A stretch of 37,785 nt of DNA. Source: Gemmatimonadota bacterium. GTDB taxonomy: Bacteria > Gemmatimonadota > Gemmatimonadetes > Gemmatimonadales > Gemmatimonadaceae. This document shows, in pieces, positions 1 to 7,754 of this stretch. The stretch lies in assembly GCA_003171215.1 (NCBI GenBank), contig PMYN01000137.1, positions 96,028-133,812 on the forward strand, written 5' to 3'. A program made the position numbers and the translations under genes. The notes beneath the pieces were generated by a model, which saw only the letters and a program-made list of their open reading frames with translations, was not told the origin of the DNA and searched no databases. The number at the start of each line of letters is the position of its first letter. Position 1 is the first letter of the stretch.

Positions 1-221
1 CCGGCGACGATCACGGCGAAACCGGCCGCGACGAGGCCCACGCGCAGCCAGCGTTCCGGCACCGTCCACCATTCATCCGCTGAGTCGAGACGCGCGTTGA
101 TGCGCTGCTCGAGGCCGGCCCACCAGGATTCATCCGAGGGCGCCGCATAGATCGAGCGCAGTTCGCGCGTCAGGTCGTCATCTCGGACCAATTCAGGTCC
201 GCGGTATTCGTTGGTAGTCAT
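1..221 (-). CDS. Probable anti-sigma factor or membrane partner of the ECF sigma factor (partial)
   Basis: The 5' end of a gene on the minus strand, cut off by the window edge after 73 codons. Its ATG overlaps the stop of the ECF sigma gene as ATGA, a layout typical of translationally coupled sigma/anti-sigma pairs. The visible part is an acidic, Trp-rich N-terminus (WW at residues 33-34 and again at 50-51). It is followed by the start of a hydrophobic segment (LRVGLVAAGFAVIVAG, about residues 58-73) that looks like a membrane helix. No zinc-binding ZAS motif (HxxxCxxC) is seen in this portion. The role as a membrane-bound regulator of the sigma factor is inferred from context. It could instead be an unrelated membrane protein. 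The reading frame is open throughout. Confidence 0.7.
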   Translation of the reverse strand, partial: MTTNEYRGPELVRDDDLTRELRSIYAAPSDESWWAGLEQRINARLDSADEWWTVPERWLRVGLVAAGFAVIVA

Positions 222-823
222 AGTTCGCTCCGTACTGAGCCGAGCACTTCGCGCAGATGCGATCGCGCGTAGTGCAGATCCGATCGCGCGGTCCCCTCGG
301 GAATTCCGAGCGTAACGCCGATCTCCGAGTGCTTGAACCCTTCCACGTCGTGCAACACGATCACCGCGCGCTGCCGCGCGGGCAGCGATTCCAGCGCCTC
401 CTGCAGCCGGCGCCGGAGCTCGCTCGCTTCCGCCGGATCGCGGAACGGCGACGCCACGGTCTCCGGCAACTCGTCCGCATCGCGCACCTTGCGGCGGCGC
501 GTGATGTCGAGCGCCGCGTTGGCGACGATCCGGTGCAGCCACGCGCCGAACGCCTGGTCCGGCAGGAACCGGTGAAGGGCGCGGTACGCATGCAGGAACG
601 CTTCCTGCACGGCGTCCTCCGCGTCCTCGTGATTTACGACGATCGCCCGCGCCACCGCGTATGCACGCCGTTCATGCGTGCGCACCAGCTCGGAAAACGC
701 CTCGCGTTCCCCGCGCTGCGCGGCGAGCACCAGCGCGCGTTCGTCGGCCGGACGTTCAGCCACGACGCGTGCCGTCGCCGGCAGCAGGCCCAGTGACCGT
801 TCCGCTCGCGCAGGCACGGTCAT
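218..823 (-). CDS. ECF-family RNA polymerase sigma factor
   Basis: A 201-residue sigma-70 family protein of the extracytoplasmic function type, which directs RNA polymerase to stress or signal-responsive promoters. Region 2 covers about residues 40-110, with the core-binding stretch DAEDAVQEAFLHAYRAL at 67-83. Region 4 covers about 143-195, with the helix-turn-helix HSEIGVTLGIPEGTARSDL. Regions 1 and 3 are absent, as expected for ECF factors. The N-terminal tail of about 28 residues is slightly long. The start is supported by a GAGG about 8 bases upstream of the ATG. The stop overlaps the ATG of the following membrane protein gene, so the two are probably co-translated. A candidate ECF-type promoter lies just upstream (853-876), which would make the gene autoregulated. 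The ECF subgroup cannot be assigned by eye. Confidence 0.93.
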   Translation of the reverse strand: MTVPARAERSLGLLPATARVVAERPADERALVLAAQRGEREAFSELVRTHERRAYAVARAIVVNHEDAEDAVQEAFLHAYRALHRFLPDQAFGAWLHRIVANAALDITRRRKVRDADELPETVASPFRDPAEASELRRRLQEALESLPARQRAVIVLHDVEGFKHSEIGVTLGIPEGTARSDLHYARSHLREVLGSVRSEL

Positions 824-852
824 TCGATCGCCTCACGTTTCACACTCCAAAT

Positions 853-876
853 ACGGGGCGCTGGATCCGAACGTTG
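853..876 (-). promoter_or_regulatory. Candidate ECF-type autoregulatory promoter with repeated 9-mer
   Basis: On the minus strand the 9-mer CAACGTTCG occurs twice with a 12-base period (plus-strand 880-888 and 868-876). The proximal copy supplies CAAC, followed by 17 bases and then CGT at 853-855. This matches the AAC-N16/17-CGT pattern common in ECF promoters. Transcription would begin about 20 bases upstream of the sigma ATG, leaving room for its GAGG. Assignment is by pattern and position only. Confidence 0.4.
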
Positions 877-909
877 GTGCGAACGTTGACGGCCGGCGGG
901 TAACCGGCA

Positions 910-1512
910 TCACGAGGCGGCGCTGCCGCTCAGCCCCAGCAGGTCCGCGCGCTCCCGCATGGCGCGGATTACCAGCGCGATGTGCGCGTCGAGCTCGACG
1001 CCAAGCTCCGCCGCGCCGCGGAGGACGTCGTCGCGGTTCACGCCGCGAGCGAAGGCCTTGTCCTTCATCTTCTTCCTGACAGATGACGGCTCGAGATCGT
1101 TCACGGAACGCGACGGACGCACCAGCGCACACGCGGTGCATAGCCCCGCCAGTTCGTCCACCGCATACAGCGTTTTCGACATCAGGGTGTCGCGGGCCAC
1201 ACCCGTATAGTCCGCGTGGCCGAGAATGGCCTGGAGCACGTCCTCAGGGTAGCCCGCGGAGCGCAGCATGCGCACGCCCTCGGCCGGATGCTCGGCGTCG
1301 GCGGCATGCGCGGCGTTCGGGAAGCGCTCGTAATCGAAGTCGTGCATGAGCCCCGCGAGGCCCCAGCGCTCGACGTCTTCATTGAAGTGCGCCGCGTATG
1401 CACGCATCGCACCCTCCACCGCGAGCATGTGCTTGCGGAGCGAGTCGCCCGCCGTCCACTCCTGCATCAGGGCGAGGGCGGTGTCGCGAGCGGGGAGCGC
1501 GGTCTCGGCCAA
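910..1512 (-). CDS. HD-domain phosphohydrolase-like protein
   Basis: A 200-residue cytoplasmic protein of the HD superfamily, metal-dependent phosphohydrolases acting on nucleotides or similar phosphoesters. Candidate metal ligands are His28 (SLRKHMLAVE), the His57-Asp58 pair (GLMHDFDYE), His75 (HPAEG), His99 (ILGHADYTG) and Asp119 (YAVDEL). The C-terminal half (VRPSRSVNDLEPSSVRKKMK, then FARGVNRDDV) fits a well-conserved, widely distributed HD subfamily of about 190 residues. No substrate is established for that subfamily as far as I know. The start lies 4 bases from the stop of the secreted protein gene upstream on the same strand, so the two are likely co-transcribed. Confidence 0.88.
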   Translation of the reverse strand: MAETALPARDTALALMQEWTAGDSLRKHMLAVEGAMRAYAAHFNEDVERWGLAGLMHDFDYERFPNAAHAADAEHPAEGVRMLRSAGYPEDVLQAILGHADYTGVARDTLMSKTLYAVDELAGLCTACALVRPSRSVNDLEPSSVRKKMKDKAFARGVNRDDVLRGAAELGVELDAHIALVIRAMRERADLLGLSGSAAS

Positions 1513-1516
1513 GATG

Positions 1517-2119
1517 CTACGGTCTCCCGCCGATGAGCTTCTCGAGATCGCCGTCCTGCTGCGCGAGCAGGTCGGCGGCGGCCTTCTTCTGCGCGTCGGG
1601 AACCACGCCCAGCGCGTCCGTCACGTCCGGCTTGCGCCGCTCGCGCAAGTCGCCCATCAGGGCGCGAAGGTCGCGCATGGATGACTGCATCTTGGCTTGC
1701 TCTGCGGGGGAGACGGCCGGCGCCATGAGCTTCGAGTCGGCGACGCCACCGCGAAGGCCGAATCCCTGCGTCGCGGCATTGTCGCCGATCGGCATCGTCC
1801 ACTTGCGAACCGAGTCGTACGTCGAAAAAAACTGTGCGTTTCGTTCGTTGATCCTCTTCTCGACTGCCTTGAGCTGTGCGACGGTCGAATCGGAGAGCGG
1901 GATCTTCTTCCGCTTGTTGATGAGCAGCGCGGCGGGGTTCAGATCGGCGAGGTCGTGCGACGTCGGGGACCTCGCGCCGGACGACGCGGAGGACGCCCTC
2001 GACGACGAACTCGACGACGAACTCGAAGCGGTATCAATCGATCTCGCGCCCTTGCCCTGGGCAAAAACGGCGGCAGGAATGCAAGCGGCCAGTGCGACCG
2101 CGAAAATACGTGTGCGCAT
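1517..2119 (-). CDS. Secreted poly-serine protein of unknown function, Spy/CpxP-like helical pattern
   Basis: A 200-residue exported protein. Residues 1-20 form a signal peptide (MRTRIFAVALAACIPAAVFA), followed by a low-complexity Ser-rich linker (about 30-50) with a run of nine serines. The rest is charged and helical. Its pattern LSDSTVAQLKAVEKRINERN (75-94) and the later QMSSMRDLRALMGDLRERRK-like stretch recall the LTxxQ-type helical repeats of periplasmic Spy/CpxP chaperone-like proteins. That resemblance is weak and I do not assign the family firmly. The start is chosen from the GGAGGA about 9 bases upstream of the ATG and from the signal peptide. An in-frame extension far upstream overlaps the MFS gene and is rejected. 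The serine run is encoded by a 12-base tandem repeat near 1990-2025. Confidence 0.8.
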   Translation of the reverse strand: MRTRIFAVALAACIPAAVFAQGKGARSIDTASSSSSSSSSRASSASSGARSPTSHDLADLNPAALLINKRKKIPLSDSTVAQLKAVEKRINERNAQFFSTYDSVRKWTMPIGDNAATQGFGLRGGVADSKLMAPAVSPAEQAKMQSSMRDLRALMGDLRERRKPDVTDALGVVPDAQKKAAADLLAQQDGDLEKLIGGRP

Positions 2120-2190
2120 TGCAGTGCGTCCTCCAGACGTGTGTTCGAGCGGGTGGGTTCCCATCACCCCGGAAATTACAACCTCAGGCG

Positions 2191-3753
2191 CTAATGCGCT
2201 TGAACCGTCGCCCGGCTCTTGCCGTGGCGCCAGAACAGCATCAGCGGGATGGCGCAGCAGAGAGCCGCGCCGCTGATCAGGTAGATCCTCGAGAACGCGA
2301 GGACGCTCGCCTGGGCGGTCACCATCCGGTCCATGATCATCAGCGCCTGCTGGTGTGCCACCGCAGGGTTCATTCCCCGCGCGACCATGCCGTTGCTGAT
2401 GAGCTCGAGCCGGGCCTGCGCGTCGGTTCCGATCGTGACGACGTGCTGGGTCAGCTGGCTCTTGGCCTGGAAGGTGAAGCGCGAGAGCATCGTCGCCACG
2501 ATCGCTATGCCCAGCGAGCCGCCCAGCTGTCGCGTGAGGTTGAACATGCCCGTGCCCTGCGCAATCTCTCTCGGCTTCAGCTCCGCCATCGACGCGCTCG
2601 TCAGTGGAATGAAGATGATGCCGAGCGAGATGCCCCGGACGATCAGCGGCCAGAACATGTCGCCGGCGCCGGCGTCGATCGTAAGCCGTGAGAGGCTCCA
2701 CATGCACCACAGGAAGCCGAGCACGCCGGCGGCGATGAGCGGACGCGCGTCGATCTTCGACGCGAACCGGCCGAGCACGGCCATCGTGATCGCCGACGCG
2801 ATCGCGCCCGGCAGGATCACGAGCCCCGTCTGGTTCGCGGTGAATCCGTGCAGTCCCTGCAGGAACACCGGCAGCACGAACACCGAACCGAAGAGCGCGA
2901 ATCCGAGCAGCATGGCCATCGTGACGCCGGTGGCGAGCTGGCGGCTCTTCAGCACCCGGAAATTGATCACGGGTTCCTTCGCGGTAAGTTCGCGCCAGAC
3001 CAGCCCGACGAACGACACGACGGAAATCACCGCCAGTGAGGCCACGAATCGCGACTCGAACCAGTCGTAACGTTCGCCCCGCTCGAGCATCCACTGCAGC
3101 GAGCCCACGCCCGTCGTCAGCAGCCCGATTCCGAGCCAGTCGATGGTCTCCGCTCGCTCCTGGTGCTCGGCGTTGCGCACGTAGCTCCACACCATCAGCC
3201 CGGCGATGAGACCAAGCGGAAGGTTGATGTAGAAGATCCACGGCCATTCCCAGTTGTCGACGATGAATCCGCCGAGCGTGGGGCCGAGCGTAGGGCCCAC
3301 CATGATCCCCACGCCGAACATTGCCTGCCCGATGGCGACTTCCTTCGGCGGGAACGCCTCCCACAGCGTGGACTGCGCGGTGGAGAGCAGTGCACCTCCG
3401 CCGAGCCCCTGCACGACGCGCCAGAGCACGAGCGCCTCGAGCGAGCGCGAGGCGCCGCAGAAGAACGACGCGACGACGAACAGGCCGATCGAGAACGTGA
3501 GATACCGGCGGCGTCCGAAGTACGCGGACAGCCAGCCCGACATCGGGATCACGATGACGTTCGCGACGATGTATCCCGTCGAGACCCACGAGATCTCGTC
3601 GAGCGTCGCGCCGAGATTCCCCATCATGTGGGGAATCGCGACGTTCACGATCGACGTATCGATGAGTTCGAGCATCGCGGCCATCGTGACCGCGATGCCG
3701 ATGAGATACTTGTATCGGTACTTGTCGGCGGACGGATCCGCCGCTGGTGTCAT
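2191..3753 (-). CDS. MFS drug:H+ antiporter, DHA2 (EmrB/QacA) family
   Basis: A 520-residue inner-membrane exporter with the length and hydrophobic pattern expected for 14 transmembrane helices. It shows the family motif ELIDTSIVNVAIPHM in helix 1, GWLSAYFGRRRYL (motif A) after helix 2, and the antiporter motif C GIMVGPTLGPTLGG followed by WPWIFYINLPLG. It would expel drugs or other hydrophobic compounds using the proton gradient. With the HlyD-like adaptor and TolC-like channel upstream in the operon it would form a tripartite pump across both membranes. The start MTPAADPS lies 10 bases after the adaptor stop; a longer reading would overlap that gene and adds no domain. The substrate is unknown. 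Confidence 0.92.
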   Translation of the reverse strand: MTPAADPSADKYRYKYLIGIAVTMAAMLELIDTSIVNVAIPHMMGNLGATLDEISWVSTGYIVANVIVIPMSGWLSAYFGRRRYLTFSIGLFVVASFFCGASRSLEALVLWRVVQGLGGGALLSTAQSTLWEAFPPKEVAIGQAMFGVGIMVGPTLGPTLGGFIVDNWEWPWIFYINLPLGLIAGLMVWSYVRNAEHQERAETIDWLGIGLLTTGVGSLQWMLERGERYDWFESRFVASLAVISVVSFVGLVWRELTAKEPVINFRVLKSRQLATGVTMAMLLGFALFGSVFVLPVFLQGLHGFTANQTGLVILPGAIASAITMAVLGRFASKIDARPLIAAGVLGFLWCMWSLSRLTIDAGAGDMFWPLIVRGISLGIIFIPLTSASMAELKPREIAQGTGMFNLTRQLGGSLGIAIVATMLSRFTFQAKSQLTQHVVTIGTDAQARLELISNGMVARGMNPAVAHQQALMIMDRMVTAQASVLAFSRIYLISGAALCCAIPLMLFWRHGKSRATVQAH

Positions 3754-3763
3754 CACGCCGTGC

Positions 3764-4852
3764 CTACTTCGTCGCGACGTGCGCGGTGACGGACATGCCC
3801 GGACGCAGCGGCCGGTCGGGACCACATCCCTTCGTCACCTGGATGCGCACGGGAACGCGCTGCACGACCTTCGTGAAGTTGCCCGTCGAGTTGTCGGGCG
3901 GCAGGAGCGCGAATTTCGCGCCCGTCGCCGCGCTGAGGCTCTCGACTTTTCCCTCCGCCTCGCAGCCCGGGTACGAGTCCACCTCGATGGCGACGGCCTG
4001 GCCGACCCGAATGTCGGCGAGCTGCGTCTCCTTGAAGTTCGCCGCGATCCAGACGCTCGAGTCCGAGACGAGCGTGAGCAGCGGCTGGCCCGGCTGAACG
4101 AGCTGACCCACCTCGATCTGCTTGCGGCTCACGATGCCCGCGACGGGCGAGACGACCTTCGTGTACGAGAGCTGCAGCGCCGCGTTGTCACGCGTGGCCT
4201 TCGCACTGGCGTAGCGAGCCTGGGCAAATTTCCCGCCAATTTCGGCGTTCGAGAGTTGCGCCGCCGCGCCGCTCGCCTGCCGCTGGAGTGCGGCGAGGTT
4301 CGCGTTCGCCTGGTCGAATGCCGCCTGCGCCGCGTCGAGCTGCAGCTTCGACACGATCTGCTTCGCGGCGAGCTCCTTGTAGCGGGCGAGGTCCGCCGTC
4401 GCCTTCGCCTGCGCGGCCCTGGCGGACTCGATCTGCGCCTGGACCACCTGGCCCTGGCTCGTCGCGCTGCGGATCTGCGCCTCGGCTTGGCCGTCGACTC
4501 CCTTGCCGCCGGCGACGTACGCCGCCGCGGCGAGCTCGGCCTCCGCCTGCGCGAGTCGCACGGCGTACTCGGACGAGTCGATCAGGACGATCGGCTGTCC
4601 GAGCTTCACGTGGTCGTTCTCGTCGACGCCGAGCGTCCGGACGAAGCCGCCCACTTTCGCGAGCACGGGGACGATCGTGCCGTCCACCTGCGCGTTGTCG
4701 GTCGAGACGTGTCCCTGATTGTACAGGATCGTCTTGGCGGCCCAGCCGATGCCAAGCAGCGCCACGACGATGAGGATCGGCAGAACCGGGCTGCGCTTGC
4801 CGCGCGCCGGAGTGTCGGCGGTATCGCTGGCTGGGGAAATGGTGGAGGCCAT
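3764..4852 (-). CDS. HlyD/EmrA-family membrane fusion protein
   Basis: A 362-residue periplasmic adaptor. One membrane anchor sits at about residues 24-44 (LPILIVVALLGIGWAAK). It is followed by the EmrA-type motif HVSTDNAQVDGTIVPV, a first half-lipoyl segment, a long Ala/Gln-rich coiled coil (about 95-215), the second half-lipoyl segment (SYTKVVSPVAGIVSRKQIEV) and a beta-barrel domain. It would link the DHA2 transporter to the outer-membrane channel. The gene lies between the TolC-like gene (51-base gap) and the MFS gene (10-base gap) on the same strand. The exact substrate and symbol cannot be set from sequence, although EmrA is the closest textbook relative. Confidence 0.92.
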   Translation of the reverse strand: MASTISPASDTADTPARGKRSPVLPILIVVALLGIGWAAKTILYNQGHVSTDNAQVDGTIVPVLAKVGGFVRTLGVDENDHVKLGQPIVLIDSSEYAVRLAQAEAELAAAAYVAGGKGVDGQAEAQIRSATSQGQVVQAQIESARAAQAKATADLARYKELAAKQIVSKLQLDAAQAAFDQANANLAALQRQASGAAAQLSNAEIGGKFAQARYASAKATRDNAALQLSYTKVVSPVAGIVSRKQIEVGQLVQPGQPLLTLVSDSSVWIAANFKETQLADIRVGQAVAIEVDSYPGCEAEGKVESLSAATGAKFALLPPDNSTGNFTKVVQRVPVRIQVTKGCGPDRPLRPGMSVTAHVATK

Positions 4853-4903
4853 GGGGTCTCAGTTCTCGAGCGAAAGAGTGTTGTGCCGGGCCGTGTGGCC
4901 GGG

Positions 4904-6277
4904 CTACGGGAGTTCGGTGACGGTGCCCTGCGCACGCGCGAGCGCGACGCGGGCCGACTGGAAGGCGGCGCGGGAATCCACGATCTGGGTGCGCGCCGAG
5001 TTGAGGCTGAGCGACGCGGTGATCACGTCGGCGTTGCCCGCGACGCCGGAGCGGAAGCGGTCGCGCGCCTGCGCGAGCTCCTGCTCGGCGAACCTCAGGT
5101 GCTCCTCGGTCGCGGCGAGCTCTTCGCGAGCCGACATCAGATCGAGCAGCGCGCCGCTCACGTCGATGGCCGCCTGCTCGGTGAGGTCGCGTTTGCGCAC
5201 GCCGAGTTCCCGCACCGCCGCCCGCTGCTCCTCGATGCGTCCCTCGCGGCGGAAGCCGTCGAACATCGGTACCGAGAGCCTGATGCCCCAGTCGTACGTG
5301 CTGACCAGGTGCTGCGTGCTCGAGCTGGTGGGACCCTGATCGATGAACGCGGAGAGTGCCGGCAGCCGCTCGGACTTGATCGATTCGATTTGCCTCTGCG
5401 CGGCCGCAATCTGCGCGTCGGCGGAGCGAAGATCGGCGCGCGATCGCATCGCGCGTTCGGTGGCCTCCAGCTCGGTGGGCAGCGCGCCGTTCGTCGGGAG
5501 CCCGGGCAGTGAATCGGCGAGCGAGATGGGCGCGTTCAGCGGCAGGCCGAGTGCGCGATGCAGGTCGAGGCGCGCGCGGCTGCGCTCGTTGCGCGCCGAG
5601 ATGATCTGCGCGCGCGTCGCCGCGAACTGCGACTGCGCGCGGGTCACGTCGAGCGCAATCCCGACGCCGGCGTTCAGCTGGTCGCGGGCGATCGCGAGCA
5701 GTTCCTCGCTGAGCGTGGAATCCGCCATGCGCGCGGCGAACAGGGCGTCCGCCCGGAGTACGCGCACATAGACGGCGGCTGCCATTCCAGCCGCCAGCTG
5801 CGACTGTGCAGAGGCCTCGTCGCCGTATGCAGCGGAACTCGCGCGCGCGGCCTTCAGCCGTGCGAACGCAGAGGGATCATAGATGTCCTGGCGAACGGTG
5901 CCCCGAATATCGTAGTTGCGAACCGGGCCGAGTACCTGGCCGTTCGGATCGAACAGAAATTTGCCCGTCGCAGGATCGGCGAAGTTGATGCCGAAGCTGG
6001 CGCTGTTGAACGTGCGTTCGCTCTCGATGGCCTCGCCTGAGATGTTCGGAAGGAACGCCGACTTCGCCTGGCGCACGCGCGCCGCCGCCTGATCCGAGCG
6101 AAGGCGCGCGGTCTCGGGGCCGGCGCTCTTTTCCGCCGCGAGCCGTGCCGCGCCGCCGAGCGTGAGCACGAGCGGCTCCTGCGCGAGCGCGGCGCGCGCG
6201 TCGAATGCGAGAGCGATCGCCGCCACGAACGCGAGAGCGATCGCCGGGAAGCGCTTCATGATGGAAATCGTGATCAT
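4904..6277 (-). CDS. TolC-like outer membrane efflux protein
   Basis: A 457-residue outer-membrane factor. A signal peptide covers about residues 1-32 (hydrophobic core FPAIALAFVAAIALAF, cleavage near ALAQ). Two repeats of long alpha-helices and short beta strands follow, for example YVRVLRADALFAARMADSTL and SAREELAATEEHLRFAEQEL. This is the OEP architecture of trimeric export channels. The start chosen overlaps the TetR stop as ATGA, which implies coupling and has GGAG upstream. The alternative start MKRFPAIAL six codons later has no visible ribosome site. It is the outer-membrane part of the adjacent EmrAB-type pump. Confidence 0.92.
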   Translation of the reverse strand: MITISIMKRFPAIALAFVAAIALAFDARAALAQEPLVLTLGGAARLAAEKSAGPETARLRSDQAAARVRQAKSAFLPNISGEAIESERTFNSASFGINFADPATGKFLFDPNGQVLGPVRNYDIRGTVRQDIYDPSAFARLKAARASSAAYGDEASAQSQLAAGMAAAVYVRVLRADALFAARMADSTLSEELLAIARDQLNAGVGIALDVTRAQSQFAATRAQIISARNERSRARLDLHRALGLPLNAPISLADSLPGLPTNGALPTELEATERAMRSRADLRSADAQIAAAQRQIESIKSERLPALSAFIDQGPTSSSTQHLVSTYDWGIRLSVPMFDGFRREGRIEEQRAAVRELGVRKRDLTEQAAIDVSGALLDLMSAREELAATEEHLRFAEQELAQARDRFRSGVAGNADVITASLSLNSARTQIVDSRAAFQSARVALARAQGTVTELP

Positions 6278-6954
6278 GCGTGTGGGGCTCCGGATGCCGG
6301 TACTGCGCGCTGCGGCGTGGCGCGCAGTGCGTGAAGGACGAAATCGGTGATGTTGGCGAGGACGTTCCCGGGCGCGGGCCGATGCTGGGCAGGCGCCGGC
6401 GCCCGCGGACCCGTCCAGAGCACGTGCATCAGGACGAGCGCCTTGATCATCTGCACCGTGGCCTGCGGATCCGTCGGGCGGAACTCGCCGCTCGCGATGC
6501 CCCGGCGAATGATGTCGCCGAGAATTCGGTTCGAGCGGACGACAATTTCTTCCCAGTGGAACGCGGCGAGGTCAGGATACTTGTGGAGTTCGAGCACGAC
6601 GAGCCGGATCCAGCCTTCCGAGTCCTCGAGGCCGAGGCACTCCCACTGGTGGGCGAGATAACACCTCAGCTGATCTTCCGCCGAGCCATCGGACGCGATC
6701 GCCTGGTCGGCGTTCGCGATGGCGGGGCCGACTCTCTGGCGGACTACTTCGCGAAAGAGTTCTTCCTTGCTGGGGAAGTAAAGATAAATGGTTCCCTTGG
6801 ATACGCCGGCACGCGCGGCGATCTCCTCGAGCTTTGCCGCGTCGATTCCATGCTCCGAGAAGACGCTGAGCGCAGCGTCGAGAATCTGCTGCGGGCGCTC
6901 CTCCGGCAGGCGGCGCCAGCGCGGATCGTGTGAAGTGGAGTGCGCAGTCGACAT
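6274..6954 (-). CDS. TetR-family transcriptional repressor of the efflux operon
   Basis: A 226-residue regulator. The N-terminal helix-turn-helix lies at about residues 20-66, with the hallmark KLEEIAARAGVSKGTIYLYF followed by PSKEELFREVV. The remainder is the helical ligand-binding and dimerisation domain. The C-terminal 30 residues are Pro/Ala-rich. It is the first gene of the tolC-emrA-emrB-like operon, and two palindromes of TetR-operator type lie just upstream. Autorepression with induction by a pump substrate is therefore the natural model. No clear ribosome-binding sequence precedes the ATG. Confidence 0.93.
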   Translation of the reverse strand: MSTAHSTSHDPRWRRLPEERPQQILDAALSVFSEHGIDAAKLEEIAARAGVSKGTIYLYFPSKEELFREVVRQRVGPAIANADQAIASDGSAEDQLRCYLAHQWECLGLEDSEGWIRLVVLELHKYPDLAAFHWEEIVVRSNRILGDIIRRGIASGEFRPTDPQATVQMIKALVLMHVLWTGPRAPAPAQHRPAPGNVLANITDFVLHALRATPQRAVPASGAPHA

Positions 6955-6961
6955 GGGTATA

Positions 6962-6979
6962 TGACTGAACGGTCAGTCA
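6962..6979. promoter_or_regulatory. TetR-type operator 1
   Basis: The 18-base dyad TGACTGAACGGTCAGTCA starts 8 bases upstream of the tetR ATG. It is a near-perfect palindrome with one mismatched pair near the centre. It resembles the TGACnnnnnGTCA-type sites bound by many AcrR/TetR repressors. Its position next to the start would block transcription or initiation. Confidence 0.75.
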
Positions 6980-6994
6980 AAAGACGGATATTCA

Positions 6995-7018
6995 AAAGGC
7001 GAGCAGATGCTCGCCTTT
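6995..7018 (-). terminator. Hairpin between the two operators, possible terminator
   Basis: A perfect 10-base-pair stem (AAAGGCGAGC paired with GCTCGCCTTT) around a 4-base loop. On the minus strand the stem ends in a short T run (TTTT). It could end transcription of the small membrane protein gene before tetR. The T tract is short, so attenuation or a structural role in spacing the operators is also possible. Confidence 0.5.
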
Positions 7019-7022
7019 CAAG

Positions 7023-7044
7023 TAACTTACCGGCCAGTCAGTTA
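7023..7044. promoter_or_regulatory. TetR-type operator 2
   Basis: A second imperfect palindrome, 22 bases with outer arms TAACT/AGTTA and a core resembling the first site (CTTACCGGCCAGTCAG). It overlaps the stop codon of the small membrane protein gene. The centres of the two sites are about 63 bases apart, roughly six helical turns, a spacing compatible with cooperative binding. Confidence 0.6.
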
Positions 7045-7233
7045 TGCGTCAAGGGCGTTCGTCGCGCTACCCGAGGATGATGTAGACGCGGCCTTTGCGC
7101 CTTCCGCCCCGGCGTAATGCGCGTTCGTCAGCCGGACGATTGTGACGAGCAGGATGCCGATCACGATCGCGCCGAGAATCAGCCCGCGGAAGGCGGCGGC
7201 GCGGTCTGATTCGTGCGTTTGATGCTCTGACAT
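7042..7233 (-). CDS. Small single-pass membrane protein of unknown function
   Basis: A 63-residue protein with a charged, His-containing N-terminus (MSEHQTHESDRAAAFR) and one membrane helix (about 18-34, LILGAIVIGILLVTIVR). The Ala/Ser/Gly-rich tail carries no recognised motif. The start is set by GAGGAA just upstream of the ATG; a longer in-frame start lacks such a site. It lies 40 bases downstream of the cyclophilin gene on the same strand. I cannot assign a family. Confidence 0.65.
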   Translation of the reverse strand: MSEHQTHESDRAAAFRGLILGAIVIGILLVTIVRLTNAHYAGAEGAKAASTSSSGSATNALDA

Positions 7234-7273
7234 GTCTTTCCTCGCAATAAGTGCAGTGCGGACCTTCAAGAAC

Positions 7274-7735
7274 TCAGGAAACGCGGACCGTGGTCATGGT
7301 GTCGCTCTGCTTGATCTTCTTCATGACGTCGAGCCCGTCCGTGATCTGGCCGAACACGGTGTGCACGCCGTTCAGGTGCTTGGTGTTCTGCTCGCTCAAC
7401 ACCATGAAGAACTGGCTGCCGCCGGTGTCCTTTCCGGCGTGCGCCATGCTCAGCGAGCCGACGGCGTGCTTGCGCGGGTTGCCCGCGGTCTCGCACTTGA
7501 TCATCCAGCCCGGACCGCCCGTACCGATGCGGCGATCGCCGGCCGGCAGGTCACGGGAATAGGGATCGCCGCCCTGCACGACGAAATCCGCGATCACGCG
7601 GTGGAACTTGACTCCGTCATAGAAGCCCGAGTTCGCGAGCTTCTCGAAGTTGGCGACGGTCGCGGGGGCGTCCTTGTCGAACAGCTCGGCCGTGATGGTG
7701 CCGAGGTTGGTTTCGAACTTCGCAGTCTTTGGCAT
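7274..7735 (-). CDS. Cyclophilin-type peptidyl-prolyl cis-trans isomerase
   Basis: A 153-residue protein made of a single cyclophilin domain. It has the active-site motif [15 protein letters not shown] (with the catalytic Arg) and the later [19 protein letters not shown] and HTVFGQI segments. It catalyses proline isomerisation during protein folding. With no signal peptide at the chosen start ([12 protein letters not shown]), it should be cytoplasmic, like PpiB-type enzymes. The start has GGTGG close upstream. A longer start would add 21 residues overlapping the end of nth. It follows nth by 19 bases on the same strand. Confidence 0.93.
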   Translation of the reverse strand: MPKTAKFETNLGTITAELFDKDAPATVANFEKLANSGFYDGVKFHRVIADFVVQGGDPYSRDLPAGDRRIGTGGPGWMIKCETAGNPRKHAVGSLSMAHAGKDTGGSQFFMVLSEQNTKHLNGVHTVFGQITDGLDVMKKIKQSDTMTTVRVS

Positions 7736-7754
7736 ATCCACCAATTCTATCGGG

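Noticed and set aside
2185-2205. Possible terminator after the MFS gene (GCGC-TAAT-GCGC)
   Set aside because: The stem is only 4 base pairs, has no T run, and overlaps the stop codon.
3254-5512. A 752-codon plus-strand open frame opposite the efflux genes
   Set aside because: It is antisense to well-recognised emrA/emrB/tolC-like genes, Arg-rich, and shows no domain. Long antisense frames are common at this GC content.
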